DNA of 64,000 nt from Gelria sp. Kuro-4 (GCF_019668485.1 NZ_AP024619.1:194501-258500), one strand, 5' to 3'. Shown: positions 16,928 to 26,390, counted from the stretch's first letter. Translations and numbers: made by a program. Notes: generated by a model not told the origin, from the sequence alone.

Positions 16928-18289
16928 CTATGCCAGCTCCGGCCGCAGGCCGTAGGGATTCTCGAGGAGCTCGCGCACCCGGCCCAAGAACTCGGCGGCC
17001 ACCGAACCGTCCACCAGGCGGTGATCGAAGCTAAGGCTCAAGGTCATGACCGGGCGCACCTCGATGACGCCGTTGACCACCACCGGCCGCTCCTTGATGC
17101 AGCCGACGCCCAAAATGGCGCTCTCCGGTTGGTTGATGATGGGCGTAAAGTGGTCCACACCGTACATGCCAAGATTGGTCACGGTAAAGGTGCTGCCGGC
17201 GGCCTCATCGGGTTTAAGCTGACCGCTTCGTGCCCGCTCGGCCAGGTCTTTTACCTCCCGCGCCACCGTCCGGATGTCTTTCTTGTCCGCCCGGCGTACC
17301 ACCGGCACGATGAGCCCATCGGCAAGGGCCACCGCCACGCCCAGGTGCACCTCGGGGTGGTAAATGATCTCCGTTTCGGTGATCGTGGCGTTAATCAGGG
17401 GGAACTCGGTGAGCGCCCGCGCGGCCGCCTTGATGACGAGGTCGTTGAAGGAGACCTTCTCCTCCGGCGTCGCGGTGGCGTTGAGCTCGGCGCGAATCTG
17501 CTTGGCCCGGCTCATGTCCACTTCCATGTTAATGGTAACGTGAGGAGCGACGCTCCAGCTCTCCTTCATCCGCCGGGCGATCACGCGGCGCATGCCGGCC
17601 AGCGGCACCCGCTTCTCGGCCGGCTCGCTCTCTGCCAGAACCGCCGCCAGTACGTCCTCCTTGGTGATGCGCTTCCCGCCGGCGAGCTTGGCCAAGTCCA
17701 CCCCCAGCTCCTGGGCCAGCCGCACGGCCGTGGGCGTGGCCCGCACCGGCGGTTCCTCCGCCGCCGGTGGGGCGGCCGGGGTCTCCGCGGGCACCGCCTT
17801 TTGGGCCGCGTAGGCCTCGACGTCTTTTTCGGTAATGCGCCCCTCAGGACCCGTTCCTGGAACCAGGCTCAGGTCCACGCCCTTCTCCCGCGCCAGGCGC
17901 TTGGCCGCCGGCGAGGCCTTCACCGGCCCGCCGCCGGCGCCCGCCGCTTCCGTCACGGCTGTCGGCGCGGCCGGCACGGTTGCAGCCGAACCGACTGCTT
18001 TTTCTTCCGCCGCCGGCGGCGCCGCACCTGCTCCCTCGGCCGGCAGGCTTTCCCCGGCCGCCAAGAGGTAACCGATGCGCCCGGCCACCGGCACGGTGCT
18101 TCCTTCCGGCACCAGGGTCTTCAGGATGCCGTCCCCCGGCGCCTCCACCTTGTTGGTAATTTTGTCCGTGGCTACCTCGAGGAGGGGCTCCCCCTTTTTT
18201 ACCTCGCTCCCGTCCGGCTTAAGCCACGCCGTTATGGTGCCCTCGGTCATGGTAAGGCCCAGTTTGGGCATGACGATCTCCAGGGCCAT
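16928..18289 (-). CDS. acoC: Dihydrolipoamide acetyltransferase (E2) with two E3-binding domains
   Basis: A 453-residue E2 core protein. A lipoyl domain covers 1-78 with lipoyl lysine K43 (EVATDKITNKV). An Ala/Pro linker leads to a peripheral subunit-binding domain (about 124-160, ASPAAKRLAREKGVDLSLV) and, after another linker, to a second such domain (about 184-220, ATPTAVRLAQELGVDLAKL). The catalytic domain carries SFDHRLVDGSVAA near the end. Most bacterial E2 proteins have one binding domain. The start is the ATG at 18289 after GAAAGGAG. Confidence 0.93.
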   Translation of the reverse strand: MALEIVMPKLGLTMTEGTITAWLKPDGSEVKKGEPLLEVATDKITNKVEAPGDGILKTLVPEGSTVPVAGRIGYLLAAGESLPAEGAGAAPPAAEEKAVGSAATVPAAPTAVTEAAGAGGGPVKASPAAKRLAREKGVDLSLVPGTGPEGRITEKDVEAYAAQKAVPAETPAAPPAAEEPPVRATPTAVRLAQELGVDLAKLAGGKRITKEDVLAAVLAESEPAEKRVPLAGMRRVIARRMKESWSVAPHVTINMEVDMSRAKQIRAELNATATPEEKVSFNDLVIKAAARALTEFPLINATITETEIIYHPEVHLGVAVALADGLIVPVVRRADKKDIRTVAREVKDLAERARSGQLKPDEAAGSTFTVTNLGMYGVDHFTPIINQPESAILGVGCIKERPVVVNGVIEVRPVMTLSLSFDHRLVDGSVAAEFLGRVRELLENPYGLRPELA

Positions 18290-18351
18290 GACAGTACTCC
18301 TTTCGGCCGTGCCGGGCACCTGGGAATACTTCCCAGGTGCCCGGCACCGGC

Positions 18352-19323
18352 TTAGATGATCTCTTTTACTGCAGCCACGATATCGTCCGTACCCGGCAGG
18401 ACATATTTCTCCAGCACGCCGGCGAACGGTATGGGAGCCGGTTTGGCCCCCACGCGCTTGACCGGCGCGTCCAGGTAGTCCAGCGCCTTTTCGGCGATAA
18501 TGGCGGCGATCTCCGCCCCGAAACCGGAGCGCGTGACCGCTTCGTGCGCGATCACCACGTGCCCGGTCTTCTGCACCGAGGCCAGGATGGTCTCTTCGTC
18601 GAGCGGAACCAGGGTGCGCGGGTCCACAACCTCGACGCTCACGCCCTCGGCCGCCAGCTTTTCCGCCGCCTCCAGCGCCCTCATCACCATGAGCGAGGTG
18701 GCCACCACGGTGACGTCGCCGCCCTCGCGCTTAACCTCGGCCCGGCCGAGCGGCACCACGTACTCACCTTCCGGGACCGCGTCTTTCACCGGGTAGAGCA
18801 GCTTGTGCTCGAAAAACATCACCGGGTTGTCATCGCGGATGGCCGCCGCGAGAAGCCCTTTGGCATCGGCCGGGGTGGAAGGCATAACCACCTTGAGCCC
18901 GGGCACATGGGTGAACCAGGCCTCCAGGCTCTGGGAGTGCTGCGCTGCGGCTGAAATGCCGCCGCCCACCGGCGCCCGCACCACCAGGGGAAGGCGTGCC
19001 TTGCCGCCGAACATATAGCGCATCTTGGCCGCCTGGTTCACCAGCTGGTCCATGCAGACGGTGAGAAAGTCGCAGAACATGATCTCCGGCACCGGCCGCA
19101 TCCCCGTGGCCGCCGCACCCACGGCTGCGCCGATAATGGCCGTTTCGGAAATCGGCGTGTCGCGCACCCGGTCCTCGCCGAACTCCTTCCACAGGTCACC
19201 GGTAACGCCGAAGCAACCGCCGAACCGCCCCACGTCCTCACCCAAAACAAACACGCTGGGATCGCGCCGCATCTCCAGGCGCAGCGCCTCCCGCACCGCT
19301 TCCGCGTATGTCAGTTCCCGCAC
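18352..19323 (-). CDS. acoB: Acetoin dehydrogenase E1 beta subunit
   Basis: A 323-residue thiamine-diphosphate enzyme beta subunit. [13 protein letters not shown] near the N-terminus, [28 protein letters not shown] and the transketolase C-domain with [18 protein letters not shown] are visible. Start: a GTG at 19323 six bases after GGGAGGTG, just behind the acoA stop; longer frames overlap acoA. Pyruvate dehydrogenase beta subunits look alike; AcoR, AcoX and sigma-54 control favour acetoin. Confidence 0.9.
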   Translation of the reverse strand: MRELTYAEAVREALRLEMRRDPSVFVLGEDVGRFGGCFGVTGDLWKEFGEDRVRDTPISETAIIGAAVGAAATGMRPVPEIMFCDFLTVCMDQLVNQAAKMRYMFGGKARLPLVVRAPVGGGISAAAQHSQSLEAWFTHVPGLKVVMPSTPADAKGLLAAAIRDDNPVMFFEHKLLYPVKDAVPEGEYVVPLGRAEVKREGGDVTVVATSLMVMRALEAAEKLAAEGVSVEVVDPRTLVPLDEETILASVQKTGHVVIAHEAVTRSGFGAEIAAIIAEKALDYLDAPVKRVGAKPAPIPFAGVLEKYVLPGTDDIVAAVKEII

Positions 19324-19336
19324 CTTTTCCACCTCC

Positions 19337-20290
19337 CTATGCATACACGTCTTCCAGAGCTTCCTGGGGCTCCGGCAGCGGGCTCTCCTCGGCGAAGCGC
19401 ACCGCAGCCTCAACCTCAGCGGCCGCTTCGGCATCGATCTCCTCTGCCTCGGTTTCGCTCAGAATGCCCATCTCCAGCAGGTGCTTCTTAAAGCGCGCAA
19501 TGGGGCAGCGCTCCTTCCACTCCTGCACCTCTTTTTCCGACCGGTAAACGGTGGGATCGCCCTCGAAGTGCCCGCGCCAGCGGTAGGTCTTAGCCTCAAC
19601 GAGGGTGGGCCCTTCGCCCGAGCGCGCGCGCTTCACGGCCTCACCCACCGCCTCGTACACGGCCATGATGTCGTTGCCGTCCACCACCACGCCGGGAATC
19701 CCGTAGGCTACGGCGCGGTCGGCCACATCGGCGATGTGCTGGTGCTTCGATTGATGAAGCGAAATGCCGTACTGATTGTTCTCGCAGATGAAGACGACGG
19801 GCAGCTTCCAGATGGAGGCCAGGTTAAGCCCCTCGTGGAAGGTGGTCTGGTTGGACGCGCCGTCGCCGAAGAAGCACACGGTCACCTGGTCGGTGCCGCG
19901 CAGTTTGGCCGAAAGCCCCGCCCCCGGCGCGATGCTGAGGCCGCCGCCGACGATGCCGTTGGCGCCCAGAATGCCCATGTCCACGTCGGCGATGTGCATG
20001 GAGCCACCCTTGCCCTTGCAGTAGCCCGTCTCCTTGCCGAAGAGCTCGGCCATCATCAGCTTCATGTCCCCGCCCTTGGCCAGGCAGTGGCCGTGACCGC
20101 GGTGGGTGCTGGTGATGAAGTCGTCCTGGCGCAGGTTGGCGCAGGCTCCTACGGCCGTAGCCTCCTCGCCGATATAAAGATGCACGAACCCGGGGATGCG
20201 CCCCTGGGCAAAAAGCTCGGAAACCTTGGTCTCAAACTGGCGAATCCGTACCATTTGCCGGTACATCCCGATCAGCTTTTCTTTTTCCAT
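19337..20290 (-). CDS. acoA: Acetoin dehydrogenase E1 alpha subunit
   Basis: A 317-residue thiamine-diphosphate E1 alpha subunit that cleaves acetoin (2,3-butanediol dione level) to acetaldehyde and acetyl-lipoyl with AcoB and AcoC. The ThDP motif runs from GDGASN to ENNQYGIS; other landmarks are STHRGHGH and GSMHIADV. The start is the ATG at 20290 after AAAGGAGG. It is preceded by a sigma-54 promoter at 20389-20405 and by the terminator of acoR, so it begins its own transcription unit. Confidence 0.91.
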   Translation of the reverse strand: MEKEKLIGMYRQMVRIRQFETKVSELFAQGRIPGFVHLYIGEEATAVGACANLRQDDFITSTHRGHGHCLAKGGDMKLMMAELFGKETGYCKGKGGSMHIADVDMGILGANGIVGGGLSIAPGAGLSAKLRGTDQVTVCFFGDGASNQTTFHEGLNLASIWKLPVVFICENNQYGISLHQSKHQHIADVADRAVAYGIPGVVVDGNDIMAVYEAVGEAVKRARSGEGPTLVEAKTYRWRGHFEGDPTVYRSEKEVQEWKERCPIARFKKHLLEMGILSETEAEEIDAEAAAEVEAAVRFAEESPLPEPQEALEDVYA

Positions 20291-20388
20291 AGTAGGCACC
20301 TCCTTTTCCCTTGCACTCCGCAAGCCGAAGCGGTCGCTCTGCCTCCCCACCCCCCCTCACACCGTGTGCCGCACCTGTTTTACACAGT

Positions 20389-20405
20389 TGCATGAGGCGT
20401 ACCAG
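20389..20405 (-). promoter_or_regulatory. Sigma-54 (-24/-12) promoter of acoABC-lpd
   Basis: The minus strand reads CTGGTACGCCTCATGCA: the invariant GG and GC are exactly 10 bases apart and TGGtACG and TGCA match the consensus. It lies between the acoR terminator and acoA, the expected place for a promoter activated by AcoR. Confidence 0.8.
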
Positions 20406-20441
20406 GTCGAGATCCCCCAGCGACCGGCTCTTCTCCAACAT

Positions 20442-20475
20442 AAAAAAACACCGCTGTCTCAGCCTGAAACAGCGG
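20442..20475 (-). terminator. Intrinsic terminator of acoR
   Basis: A stem CCGCTGT-C/CAGCGG-type hairpin (CCGCTGTTTCAGGCTGAGACAGCGG) followed by a run of seven Us on the minus strand, downstream of acoR and upstream of the acoA promoter. Confidence 0.9.
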
Positions 20476-20503
20476 CAGTATTCGCAGAAAGCGGTATTCA
20501 CAG
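20475..20503. promoter_or_regulatory. Tandem 13-bp repeats, possible AcoR enhancer sites
   Basis: Two near-identical 13-mers, GCAGTATTCGCAG (20475-20487) and GCGGTATTCACAG (20491-20503), differ at two positions and start 16 bases apart. They lie about 75-100 bases upstream of the sigma-54 promoter of acoA, a usual enhancer distance. Binding by AcoR is inference. Confidence 0.4.
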
Positions 20504-20539
20504 AAAAGGCTGCAGGACAGGGGGTGCTACAACTTTATC

Positions 20540-22525
20540 TCACCGTGAGACGCTGTGTCGTCCTGGAACAACATCCTCCGGCCGCAGACGCCAGCGCTCC
20601 AGGCGGCGGTAAAGGGTGGCCCGCCCGATGCCCAGCTGGCGTGCCGCCTGGGAAATGTTCCCCCGGCAGAGCACCAGGGCATGCAGAATGGCCTCCTTTT
20701 CCGCCTCCTCGAGGGGTGTCAGACCCACCTTCGGCGCATCCCCCCGGCCGGTTACCGTGCTGGGTAGGTGCTCCAGCTTTACCGGCCCTGTGGCGAGGTG
20801 CGCCGCCCGCTCGAGAACGTTCTCCAGCTCGCGCACGTTACCGGGCCAGGTGTAAGCGGCCAGCGCCGCCTCCGCTTCGCGCGTCAGGGCAAGCTCCAAT
20901 TTGCCTAGACGCTTCTTCAGGTCCTCCAGCAAATAACGTGCCACAAGAGGTATGTCCTCCGGGCGTTCGCGCAGGGCAGGCAGGTGAATTTCGATGACGT
21001 TGAGGCGGTAGTACAGGTCGCTCCGGAAGTTGCCCCGTACCACTTCCCGCGCCAGATCGCGGTTGGTGGCGGCGATCACCCGTACATCCACCGGAATCTC
21101 CTCCCGCCCGCCCAGGCGCACCACCTTTTTTTCCTGGAGTACGCGGAGGAAGCGCACCTGCATCTCCAGCGGCATCTCCCCCACTTCATCCAGGAAGATG
21201 GTGCCGCCGTCGGCCAGCTCGAATTTGCCTGGGCGGCCTTCCTTCCTAGCCCCCGTAAACGCCCCGCCCTCGTAACCGAAGAGTTCGCTCTCGATGAGCT
21301 CGCGGGGCAGGGCGCCGCAGTTGATGGCCACGAACGGTCCCCGGGCCCGGGCGCTGGCGTTGTGGATGGCCTGGGCCACCATCTCCTTGCCGGTGCCGGT
21401 TTCGCCCTGGATGAGAACGGCCAGGGAGGTGGCGGCCGCCTGGTGCGCCAGTTGAAGGGCTGAGCGCAAGGCCGGGGCGGAACCGATGATGTCTTCAAAG
21501 GTAAAGTTGGCCTGATAACCGGCCAGCCGGCCGGCCAGCCGGTGCACGCTCCGGCTTTCCCGCAGGGTGATGACAAGGCCCTCTAAACGGCCGCTCGTTC
21601 CCATGATGGTGCAGATGGTGCTCGTGCAGTGAATCCGGCCGCGGGCAGTGAGGAGCACCGTTTCGTGGTCACTGCAGCCGGGATCTCCCTCTAGGGCGCG
21701 CAAGAGGCGGACCGGGTTGGCAACAAATTCCTTCAGAAAACGCCCTGCGAGTTGAATCGGTGGGAGACCGAAAAGTGCCGCGGCAGCGCTGTTAACCTGG
21801 GTGATCCTTCCCTCCGAGTTTACCGTCAGCAGGCCTTCGGAGATGGAGCTGAAGGTGGAGGTGAGGAGGTTGTTGCTGAGCTCCAGCTCCCGGCTGGCTT
21901 TTTCCCAGCGCAGCCCGTTTTCAATGGCGCGTGCCGCCGCCACCACCATCCCCAGGGTGTGGGAGTGAACCAACCCGCAGGGCCCGGTCATATTTAGGAT
22001 GCCGTAAACGCCGCCGTCCGGCCCCAGGATGGGCGCTGCCGAACACGTCCAGGGATGGTGCAGGCGGCAGTAGTGCTCCTCTGCCCACACCTGCAGCGGT
22101 GCTCGCATTTTGAGCGCCGTCCCGATGGCATTCGTACCCACCGTTTCCTCCACCCACTGGGCTCCGGGCACAAAGTTGAGTTCGCGGGTGTTTTTGGCCA
22201 CCTGTGGGTCCCCAAGCACCTCAAGGAGGTATCCTTCCGCATCGGCCAGGATGACGATGAAGCCGCTCCCCACCACCTGCAGCAGGTCCTCCATGAAGGG
22301 CCGCGCCAGGCGAATGAGCGCGGCATTTTTCCGCCGGCGTGCCTTCAGGTGCGCTTCCGGCAGGCGTGGTCCCTTTCCCCCGTACGGGTTTACGCCGGCC
22401 CGGCGGCACCGCTGCCAGGAAGCAGCGATCGCCTCCCGCACGGCGTCTTCGATGAGGATGCCGCTCTCCACGAAACGCTGCCAGGCGAGAGCGATCTCCC
22501 GCCGCGGCGAGGAAGTCGCCTGCAC
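20540..22525 (-). CDS. acoR: Sigma-54-dependent activator of acetoin catabolism
   Basis: A 661-residue enhancer-binding protein of the AcoR type. A GAF-like sensor region (about 60-190, with [16 protein letters not shown]) is followed by a PAS domain (about 210-310), the AAA+ domain (about 335-560) with GETGTGKE, the sigma-54 contact GAFTGA and Walker [13 protein letters not shown], and a Fis-type helix-turn-helix at the end ([21 protein letters not shown]). The start chosen is a GTG at 22525 five bases after AAGGGGGG; a TTG seven codons upstream is the alternative. Confidence 0.92.
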   Translation of the reverse strand: MQATSSPRREIALAWQRFVESGILIEDAVREAIAASWQRCRRAGVNPYGGKGPRLPEAHLKARRRKNAALIRLARPFMEDLLQVVGSGFIVILADAEGYLLEVLGDPQVAKNTRELNFVPGAQWVEETVGTNAIGTALKMRAPLQVWAEEHYCRLHHPWTCSAAPILGPDGGVYGILNMTGPCGLVHSHTLGMVVAAARAIENGLRWEKASRELELSNNLLTSTFSSISEGLLTVNSEGRITQVNSAAAALFGLPPIQLAGRFLKEFVANPVRLLRALEGDPGCSDHETVLLTARGRIHCTSTICTIMGTSGRLEGLVITLRESRSVHRLAGRLAGYQANFTFEDIIGSAPALRSALQLAHQAAATSLAVLIQGETGTGKEMVAQAIHNASARARGPFVAINCGALPRELIESELFGYEGGAFTGARKEGRPGKFELADGGTIFLDEVGEMPLEMQVRFLRVLQEKKVVRLGGREEIPVDVRVIAATNRDLAREVVRGNFRSDLYYRLNVIEIHLPALRERPEDIPLVARYLLEDLKKRLGKLELALTREAEAALAAYTWPGNVRELENVLERAAHLATGPVKLEHLPSTVTGRGDAPKVGLTPLEEAEKEAILHALVLCRGNISQAARQLGIGRATLYRRLERWRLRPEDVVPGRHSVSR

Positions 22526-22574
22526 AAGAAGCCCCCCTTCTGCCAAGCTGGCCGTTCCCGGTGCCCGGCTTGTC

Positions 22575-23318
22575 CTAAGCCAGGTTCAATTCCCGAAGAA
22601 CAGCGGACAGGGTGTCTCCCGCTCCGCCGGAGAGGACCACATCGGCCCGGCCGTCGGCCGGGGTAGGTTCCCGGTTGACAATGGCCAGGTGCGGTGTCTG
22701 GAAGGCCAGTGAGTTGGCCGGCGACACCGTAAGGCTGGATCCGACCACCAGCACCAGGCTGCTCCTCTCCACCGCGGCCACGGCCTGGCTGAAAGCCGCC
22801 GGCATCATGTCGCCGAAGAGCACCACATCCGGGCGCACCCGGCCACCGCACTCCGAGCAGTGGGGAATGGGCTCTTTTTTCAGCTGCGCCAGGGCTTCGC
22901 TCATGGGGTAGGTGCGGCCGCAGCTTTGGCAGTGCACCGTCCTGAGGTGCCCGTGCACCTCGTAAACCGTGCGCGAGCCTGCCTTCTGGTGCAGGCCGTC
23001 GATGTTCTGCGTAATGACGCCTGTGATAAAGCCCGCCGCTTCCAACTTGGCCAGGGCCAGGTGCCCGGCGTTGGGCTGGGCCGCCAGGGTGGGCCCGAAG
23101 ACCTCGGCGAAGTACTGCCAGAACGTCTCCGGTCGCGCGTAGAGGGCGTCCACCGAAAGATACTCCATGGGATCAATCCGGTTCCAGAGCCCGGTTCCCG
23201 GGCTGCGAAAGTCCGGGATGCCGCTTTCGGTGGAAATGCCCGCCCCGGTAAGGGCGACAGCGTGGCCCTTGTTGGCAGCCAGAAGTTCAGCTAAAGAACG
23301 GACGTCTGTATCTGCCAT
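22575..23318 (-). CDS. SIR2 family NAD-dependent protein deacylase
   Basis: A 247-residue sirtuin. TGAGISTESGIPDFRSPGTGLW binds NAD, TQNIDGLHQKAG and the catalytic His of YEVHGHL are present, and the zinc ligands are CQSCG and CSECGG. It removes acyl groups from lysines, using NAD. Start: ATG at 23318 after GGGAG; an ATG three codons upstream sits on the ribosome site itself. It has its own extended -10 (TGGTATAAT, 23337-23345 region). Its place between lipB and acoR suggests control of AcoABC or acetyl-CoA enzymes by acylation, which is inference. Confidence 0.93.
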   Translation of the reverse strand: MADTDVRSLAELLAANKGHAVALTGAGISTESGIPDFRSPGTGLWNRIDPMEYLSVDALYARPETFWQYFAEVFGPTLAAQPNAGHLALAKLEAAGFITGVITQNIDGLHQKAGSRTVYEVHGHLRTVHCQSCGRTYPMSEALAQLKKEPIPHCSECGGRVRPDVVLFGDMMPAAFSQAVAAVERSSLVLVVGSSLTVSPANSLAFQTPHLAIVNREPTPADGRADVVLSGGAGDTLSAVLRELNLA

Positions 23319-23389
23319 AACCGTCATCTCCCTGTCTATATTATACCAAAGCAGTATTCGGCAGGGAGGTAACGGTTTCCTCTTCTTCC

Positions 23390-24067
23390 TTATCCTTCTG
23401 AACCTACAGGCTGCCTTCCGGCGGACGGGGCCAACGTCAGGCCGAATACGTCGGCAAAGTGGTGAACGACGTGCGGGATGACCTCGAAAAGCTCGACCGG
23501 CCGCCCGAGGAGCCGCGCCAACGATGTTACCCCGTACTGGCTGATCCCGCAGGGGACGATGAGGCCGAAATGATCCAGGTTGGGGTCGACGTTGAAGGCG
23601 AAGCCATGAAAGCTCACCCAGTGCTCCACGGCCACGCCGATGGCCGCCACCTTTTCCTCTCCCACCCAGACCCCCGTATAGGGTGGGAAGCGCCGGCCGG
23701 CGACGCCGAAATCGGCCAGGGCGCGGATCAGCACCTCCTCGTAGTTCCGGAGCAGCAGGTGCAGGTCCCGCCCGTGGCGGTTGAGGTTGAGGATGGGGTA
23801 GCCCACCAGCTGGCCCGGGCCGTGGTAGGTTACATCGCCGCCCCGCTCCACCGCAAACACCGAGATGCCCTGCTCTGCCAGGGCTGCCTCTTTAAAGAGC
23901 AGGTGCTCCCTCTTCGCCGTCCGGCCCAGGGTGATCACCGGGTCGTGTTCCACAAGAAGGAGGGTGTCCGGCTCCTCGCCCCGGCGCACCTTCGCCACCA
24001 GCTCCTTTTGCTGCTTCAGGGCCGCACCGTACTCCAGCCGGCCGAGCCACACAGCTTTAGCGTGCAC
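23390..24067 (-). CDS. lipB: Lipoyl(octanoyl) transferase LipB
   Basis: A 225-residue LipB that moves octanoyl from acyl carrier protein to lipoyl domains. RGGDVTYHGPGQLVGYPIL, KVAAIGVAVEHWVSFHGFA (catalytic Lys region) and GLIVPCGI (catalytic Cys) are visible. The start is a GTG at 24067 after AAAGGAGA; it overlaps the lipA end by 11 bases. A longer frame to 24394 runs antisense to nothing but is lipA in another frame. With LipA it supplies lipoyl groups for AcoC. Confidence 0.93.
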   Translation of the reverse strand: MHAKAVWLGRLEYGAALKQQKELVAKVRRGEEPDTLLLVEHDPVITLGRTAKREHLLFKEAALAEQGISVFAVERGGDVTYHGPGQLVGYPILNLNRHGRDLHLLLRNYEEVLIRALADFGVAGRRFPPYTGVWVGEEKVAAIGVAVEHWVSFHGFAFNVDPNLDHFGLIVPCGISQYGVTSLARLLGRPVELFEVIPHVVHHFADVFGLTLAPSAGRQPVGSEG

Positions 24068-24974
24068 CCTGCCCGTCTCCTTTCCCTGGCACGGGGGCGG
24101 CACGCCCCGCCAGGGCGGCCACCGCCTCCGCGGCACGGTAGGAGCTGCGCACCAAGGGCCCCGCGGCGACAAAGGCAAAGCCGGCGGCACAGGCCTCCTT
24201 TTCCCAGCGCGCGAACTCCTCCAGCGGTACGTAGCGCACGATGGGCAGGTGCCGGGGGGAAGGCTGCAGGTACTGGCCGATGGTGACAATGTCACAGCCG
24301 GCAGCCTTGAGGTCGGAAAGCACCTGCCGCACTTCCGCCCCCGTCTCGCCCAGGCCGAGCATAAACCCCGATTTGGTGAACACCCCGGGAGCAATTTCCT
24401 TGGCCAGCGTCAGGACGGCCACCGAGCGGCGGTAATCCGCCCCCGGGCGCACTTTGCGGTACAGGGACGGCACCGTCTCCACGTTGTGCCCGAACACCGT
24501 AACCCCCGCTGCCAGCACCGTCTCGATGGCCGCCCGGTTGCCTTTAAAGTCCGGCACCAGGACCTCCACGCTGGTCTCCGGGCAGCACCGGTGGACGGCG
24601 GCGATGCAGGCGGCGAAGTGCCCCGCCCCGCCGTCGGCCAGGTCGTCGCGCGTCACCGAGGTGATCACCACGTGCTTGAGGCCGAGCGCCGCCACCGCCT
24701 GCGCCAGGTTCTCCGGTTCCGCCGGGTCGGGCGGCAGGGGGGACCCGCCGGGCACGTTGCAGAAGCGGCAGCCCCGGGTGCAGGTGTCGCCCAGAATGAG
24801 AAAGGTGGCCGTGCGGTGCGCAAAGCACTCTCCGGCGTTGGGGCAGGCCGCGCCTTCGCAGATGGTGTGGAGCGACAGCCCCTGAAAGAGCTCCTGCAGC
24901 CGCTCCAGGGTGCCCGGGGCGGGTGCCTTCAGCGTCAGCCAGGGCGGACGCGCTTTAATTTCCGGCAGATTCAT
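24057..24974 (-). CDS. lipA: Lipoyl synthase LipA
   Basis: A 305-residue radical SAM enzyme that inserts two sulfurs into octanoyl-lysine. The auxiliary cluster motif is CEGAACPNAGECF (C-x4-C-x5-C) and the SAM cluster motif CTRGCRFC. Length is typical (about 290-320). It overlaps acoX by 4 bases and lipB by 11, in an operon whose promoter is of the sigma-54 type. Confidence 0.96.
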   Translation of the reverse strand: MNLPEIKARPPWLTLKAPAPGTLERLQELFQGLSLHTICEGAACPNAGECFAHRTATFLILGDTCTRGCRFCNVPGGSPLPPDPAEPENLAQAVAALGLKHVVITSVTRDDLADGGAGHFAACIAAVHRCCPETSVEVLVPDFKGNRAAIETVLAAGVTVFGHNVETVPSLYRKVRPGADYRRSVAVLTLAKEIAPGVFTKSGFMLGLGETGAEVRQVLSDLKAAGCDIVTIGQYLQPSPRHLPIVRYVPLEEFARWEKEACAAGFAFVAAGPLVRSSYRAAEAVAALAGRAAPVPGKGDGQGAR

Positions 24975-25978
24975 ACCGGCATCTCCTTTAGCGCAAATAT
25001 TCCCTTCTGCTGGGCCTCTTGGAGCGCCAGCGGTATGTCCACCACGCAGGGCCCGGCAGCGGAAAGAACAATCTCCACCTCTTCACCGGCCCGCACCAGC
25101 ACCTCGCGCTCGCCGTCCAGGGCCAGCAGCCGGGGACCGGCGTCCACCCGGACGCCCTCACCCAGCGCCAGGCGTCGCCAGCGCTTCACCGACACCGGGG
25201 CAAAAAGGCCCGGTGCCACCGGGGCCAGCACCGGCTCGGCCGCCGCGTCCCGTCCTAGTTCCATATAAAGCCCGGTCGGCTCCTCGGGCCGCACAGGGGC
25301 GAGGCACCCGCCGACGGCCGAAAGGCCGATGGTGTGCGGCTCGCAGCGGGTACAGACGATGGCCCGGATGCGCTCCACGTCCCAGAGCGCCCGCGAGGCA
25401 ACGAAGGTATCATCGGTCACCACGGCGTCCACTAGCGCCAGGTCCCGCCAGCCCTCCGGGCCAATGATGTCCAGCTTTTTGGCCCGGTGCACGGCGCCGC
25501 TCCGCCCGGTGGCCACCGCCCCGGCGGCCAGCCCGGCCACGGTCCCCTCCACCATCACCGGGAAAACGTTGTTGGTACCGGTGGAGACGGGCACCAGGGG
25601 CACGTCGCCGCAGCCCTTGGCGGCCGCGCGGCAGGTCCCGTCGCCGCCCAGCACGACCATGGCGCCTACACCGGCTTCCCGCAGCAGCCGGGCGGCCAGC
25701 GTGGAATCGGCACCCCCGTGGCCGATCTCCATCTCAAGAAACGAGACGCGGGGCCTGAGGCGCCTCTGCCCCAGGCCGTCCAGGGCCCGCTGCCCAATCC
25801 CGTAAGTGTCGGGCATTATCAGCACCTCGTCCACCCCGGCCGCCTCCAGGCCGAGGAGAAGGCGGCGGACAATGCTCACCTTTTCCTCGTTATCGAAGAC
25901 CGAGCCAAAGGCCACCAGGCGCCGGATGTCTTTGCCCGAGGCCGGGTTGGCGATGATGCCTACTTTGCCCCCCGTCAT
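24971..25978 (-). CDS. acoX: AcoX-like NAD kinase-fold protein
   Basis: A 335-residue protein of the ATP-NAD kinase-like family, AcoX branch, found in acetoin clusters and without known activity. GIIANPASGKDIRRLV near the start and the kinase motif VVLGGDGTCRAAAKGCGDVP with STGTNN are present. Start: ATG at 25978 seven bases after GGAGGT, overlapping the Lin0512 stop by ATGA. Co-expression with Lin0512, lipA and lipB is clear from overlaps. Confidence 0.88.
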   Translation of the reverse strand: MTGGKVGIIANPASGKDIRRLVAFGSVFDNEEKVSIVRRLLLGLEAAGVDEVLIMPDTYGIGQRALDGLGQRRLRPRVSFLEMEIGHGGADSTLAARLLREAGVGAMVVLGGDGTCRAAAKGCGDVPLVPVSTGTNNVFPVMVEGTVAGLAAGAVATGRSGAVHRAKKLDIIGPEGWRDLALVDAVVTDDTFVASRALWDVERIRAIVCTRCEPHTIGLSAVGGCLAPVRPEEPTGLYMELGRDAAAEPVLAPVAPGLFAPVSVKRWRRLALGEGVRVDAGPRLLALDGEREVLVRAGEEVEIVLSAAGPCVVDIPLALQEAQQKGIFALKEMPV

Positions 25979-26340
25979 TCGCCGACCTCCAACCATACCG
26001 TCACCGCCGCGTTGGCCATGAGGATCTCCGGCGTGGCGTCGCCCAACTCCGGGAGAACCATGCCCTCTGTCACCAGGCCGCCGGGAACCACCTCGAGCGA
26101 CTTCCGGCCGAAGGGGATCACCGCCAGCACCTCGTCGGGGCGCACCCGCTCCGGGTACGGCACGGCCACCTTTACCTTAACCACCATGGCGTTGAAGTCC
26201 GTGAGGCCGACAATCTCCCTCAGCCCCGTCAGGTAGCTGTGGGAGATGGCATCCTTCACCGCTTTCTGCGCCGCCCGGGTCGGGTCCTGGCCGTGCTGGT
26301 CGATCCCGGTACCGAGTTCAATGAGATAGCGTTTGAGCAT
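25975..26340 (-). CDS. Lin0512 family protein
   Basis: A 121-residue protein of the Lin0512 family, conserved and uncharacterised. Seen: IELGTGIDQHGQDPTRAAQKAVKDAI (here two parts: ELGTGIDQHG, DPTRAAQKAV), NAMVVKVKVAVPYPE and the end ANAAVTVWLEVGE. It looks like a ring-forming MoaD/EutN-size enzyme domain, but no catalytic role is known. First gene of the acoX-lipA-lipB operon, directly behind the sigma-54 promoter at 26375-26390. Confidence 0.85.
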   Translation of the reverse strand: MLKRYLIELGTGIDQHGQDPTRAAQKAVKDAISHSYLTGLREIVGLTDFNAMVVKVKVAVPYPERVRPDEVLAVIPFGRKSLEVVPGGLVTEGMVLPELGDATPEILMANAAVTVWLEVGE

Positions 26341-26374
26341 CGTAGGCCCCCCTCGTGGTCTTTACCTTTTTAAA

Positions 26375-26390
26375 TGCAAGTAGCATACCA
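26375..26390 (-). promoter_or_regulatory. Sigma-54 promoter of Lin0512-acoX-lipA-lipB
   Basis: The minus strand reads TGGTATGCTACTTGCA: GG and GC 10 bases apart, with TTGCA matching the -12 consensus perfectly. It lies 35 bases before the Lin0512 start codon and resembles the acoA promoter (both TGGTA). Confidence 0.82.

Noticed and set aside
16241-18355. 704-codon plus-strand open frame
   Set aside because: Antisense shadow of lpdA and acoC, both of which have clear motifs and ribosome sites.
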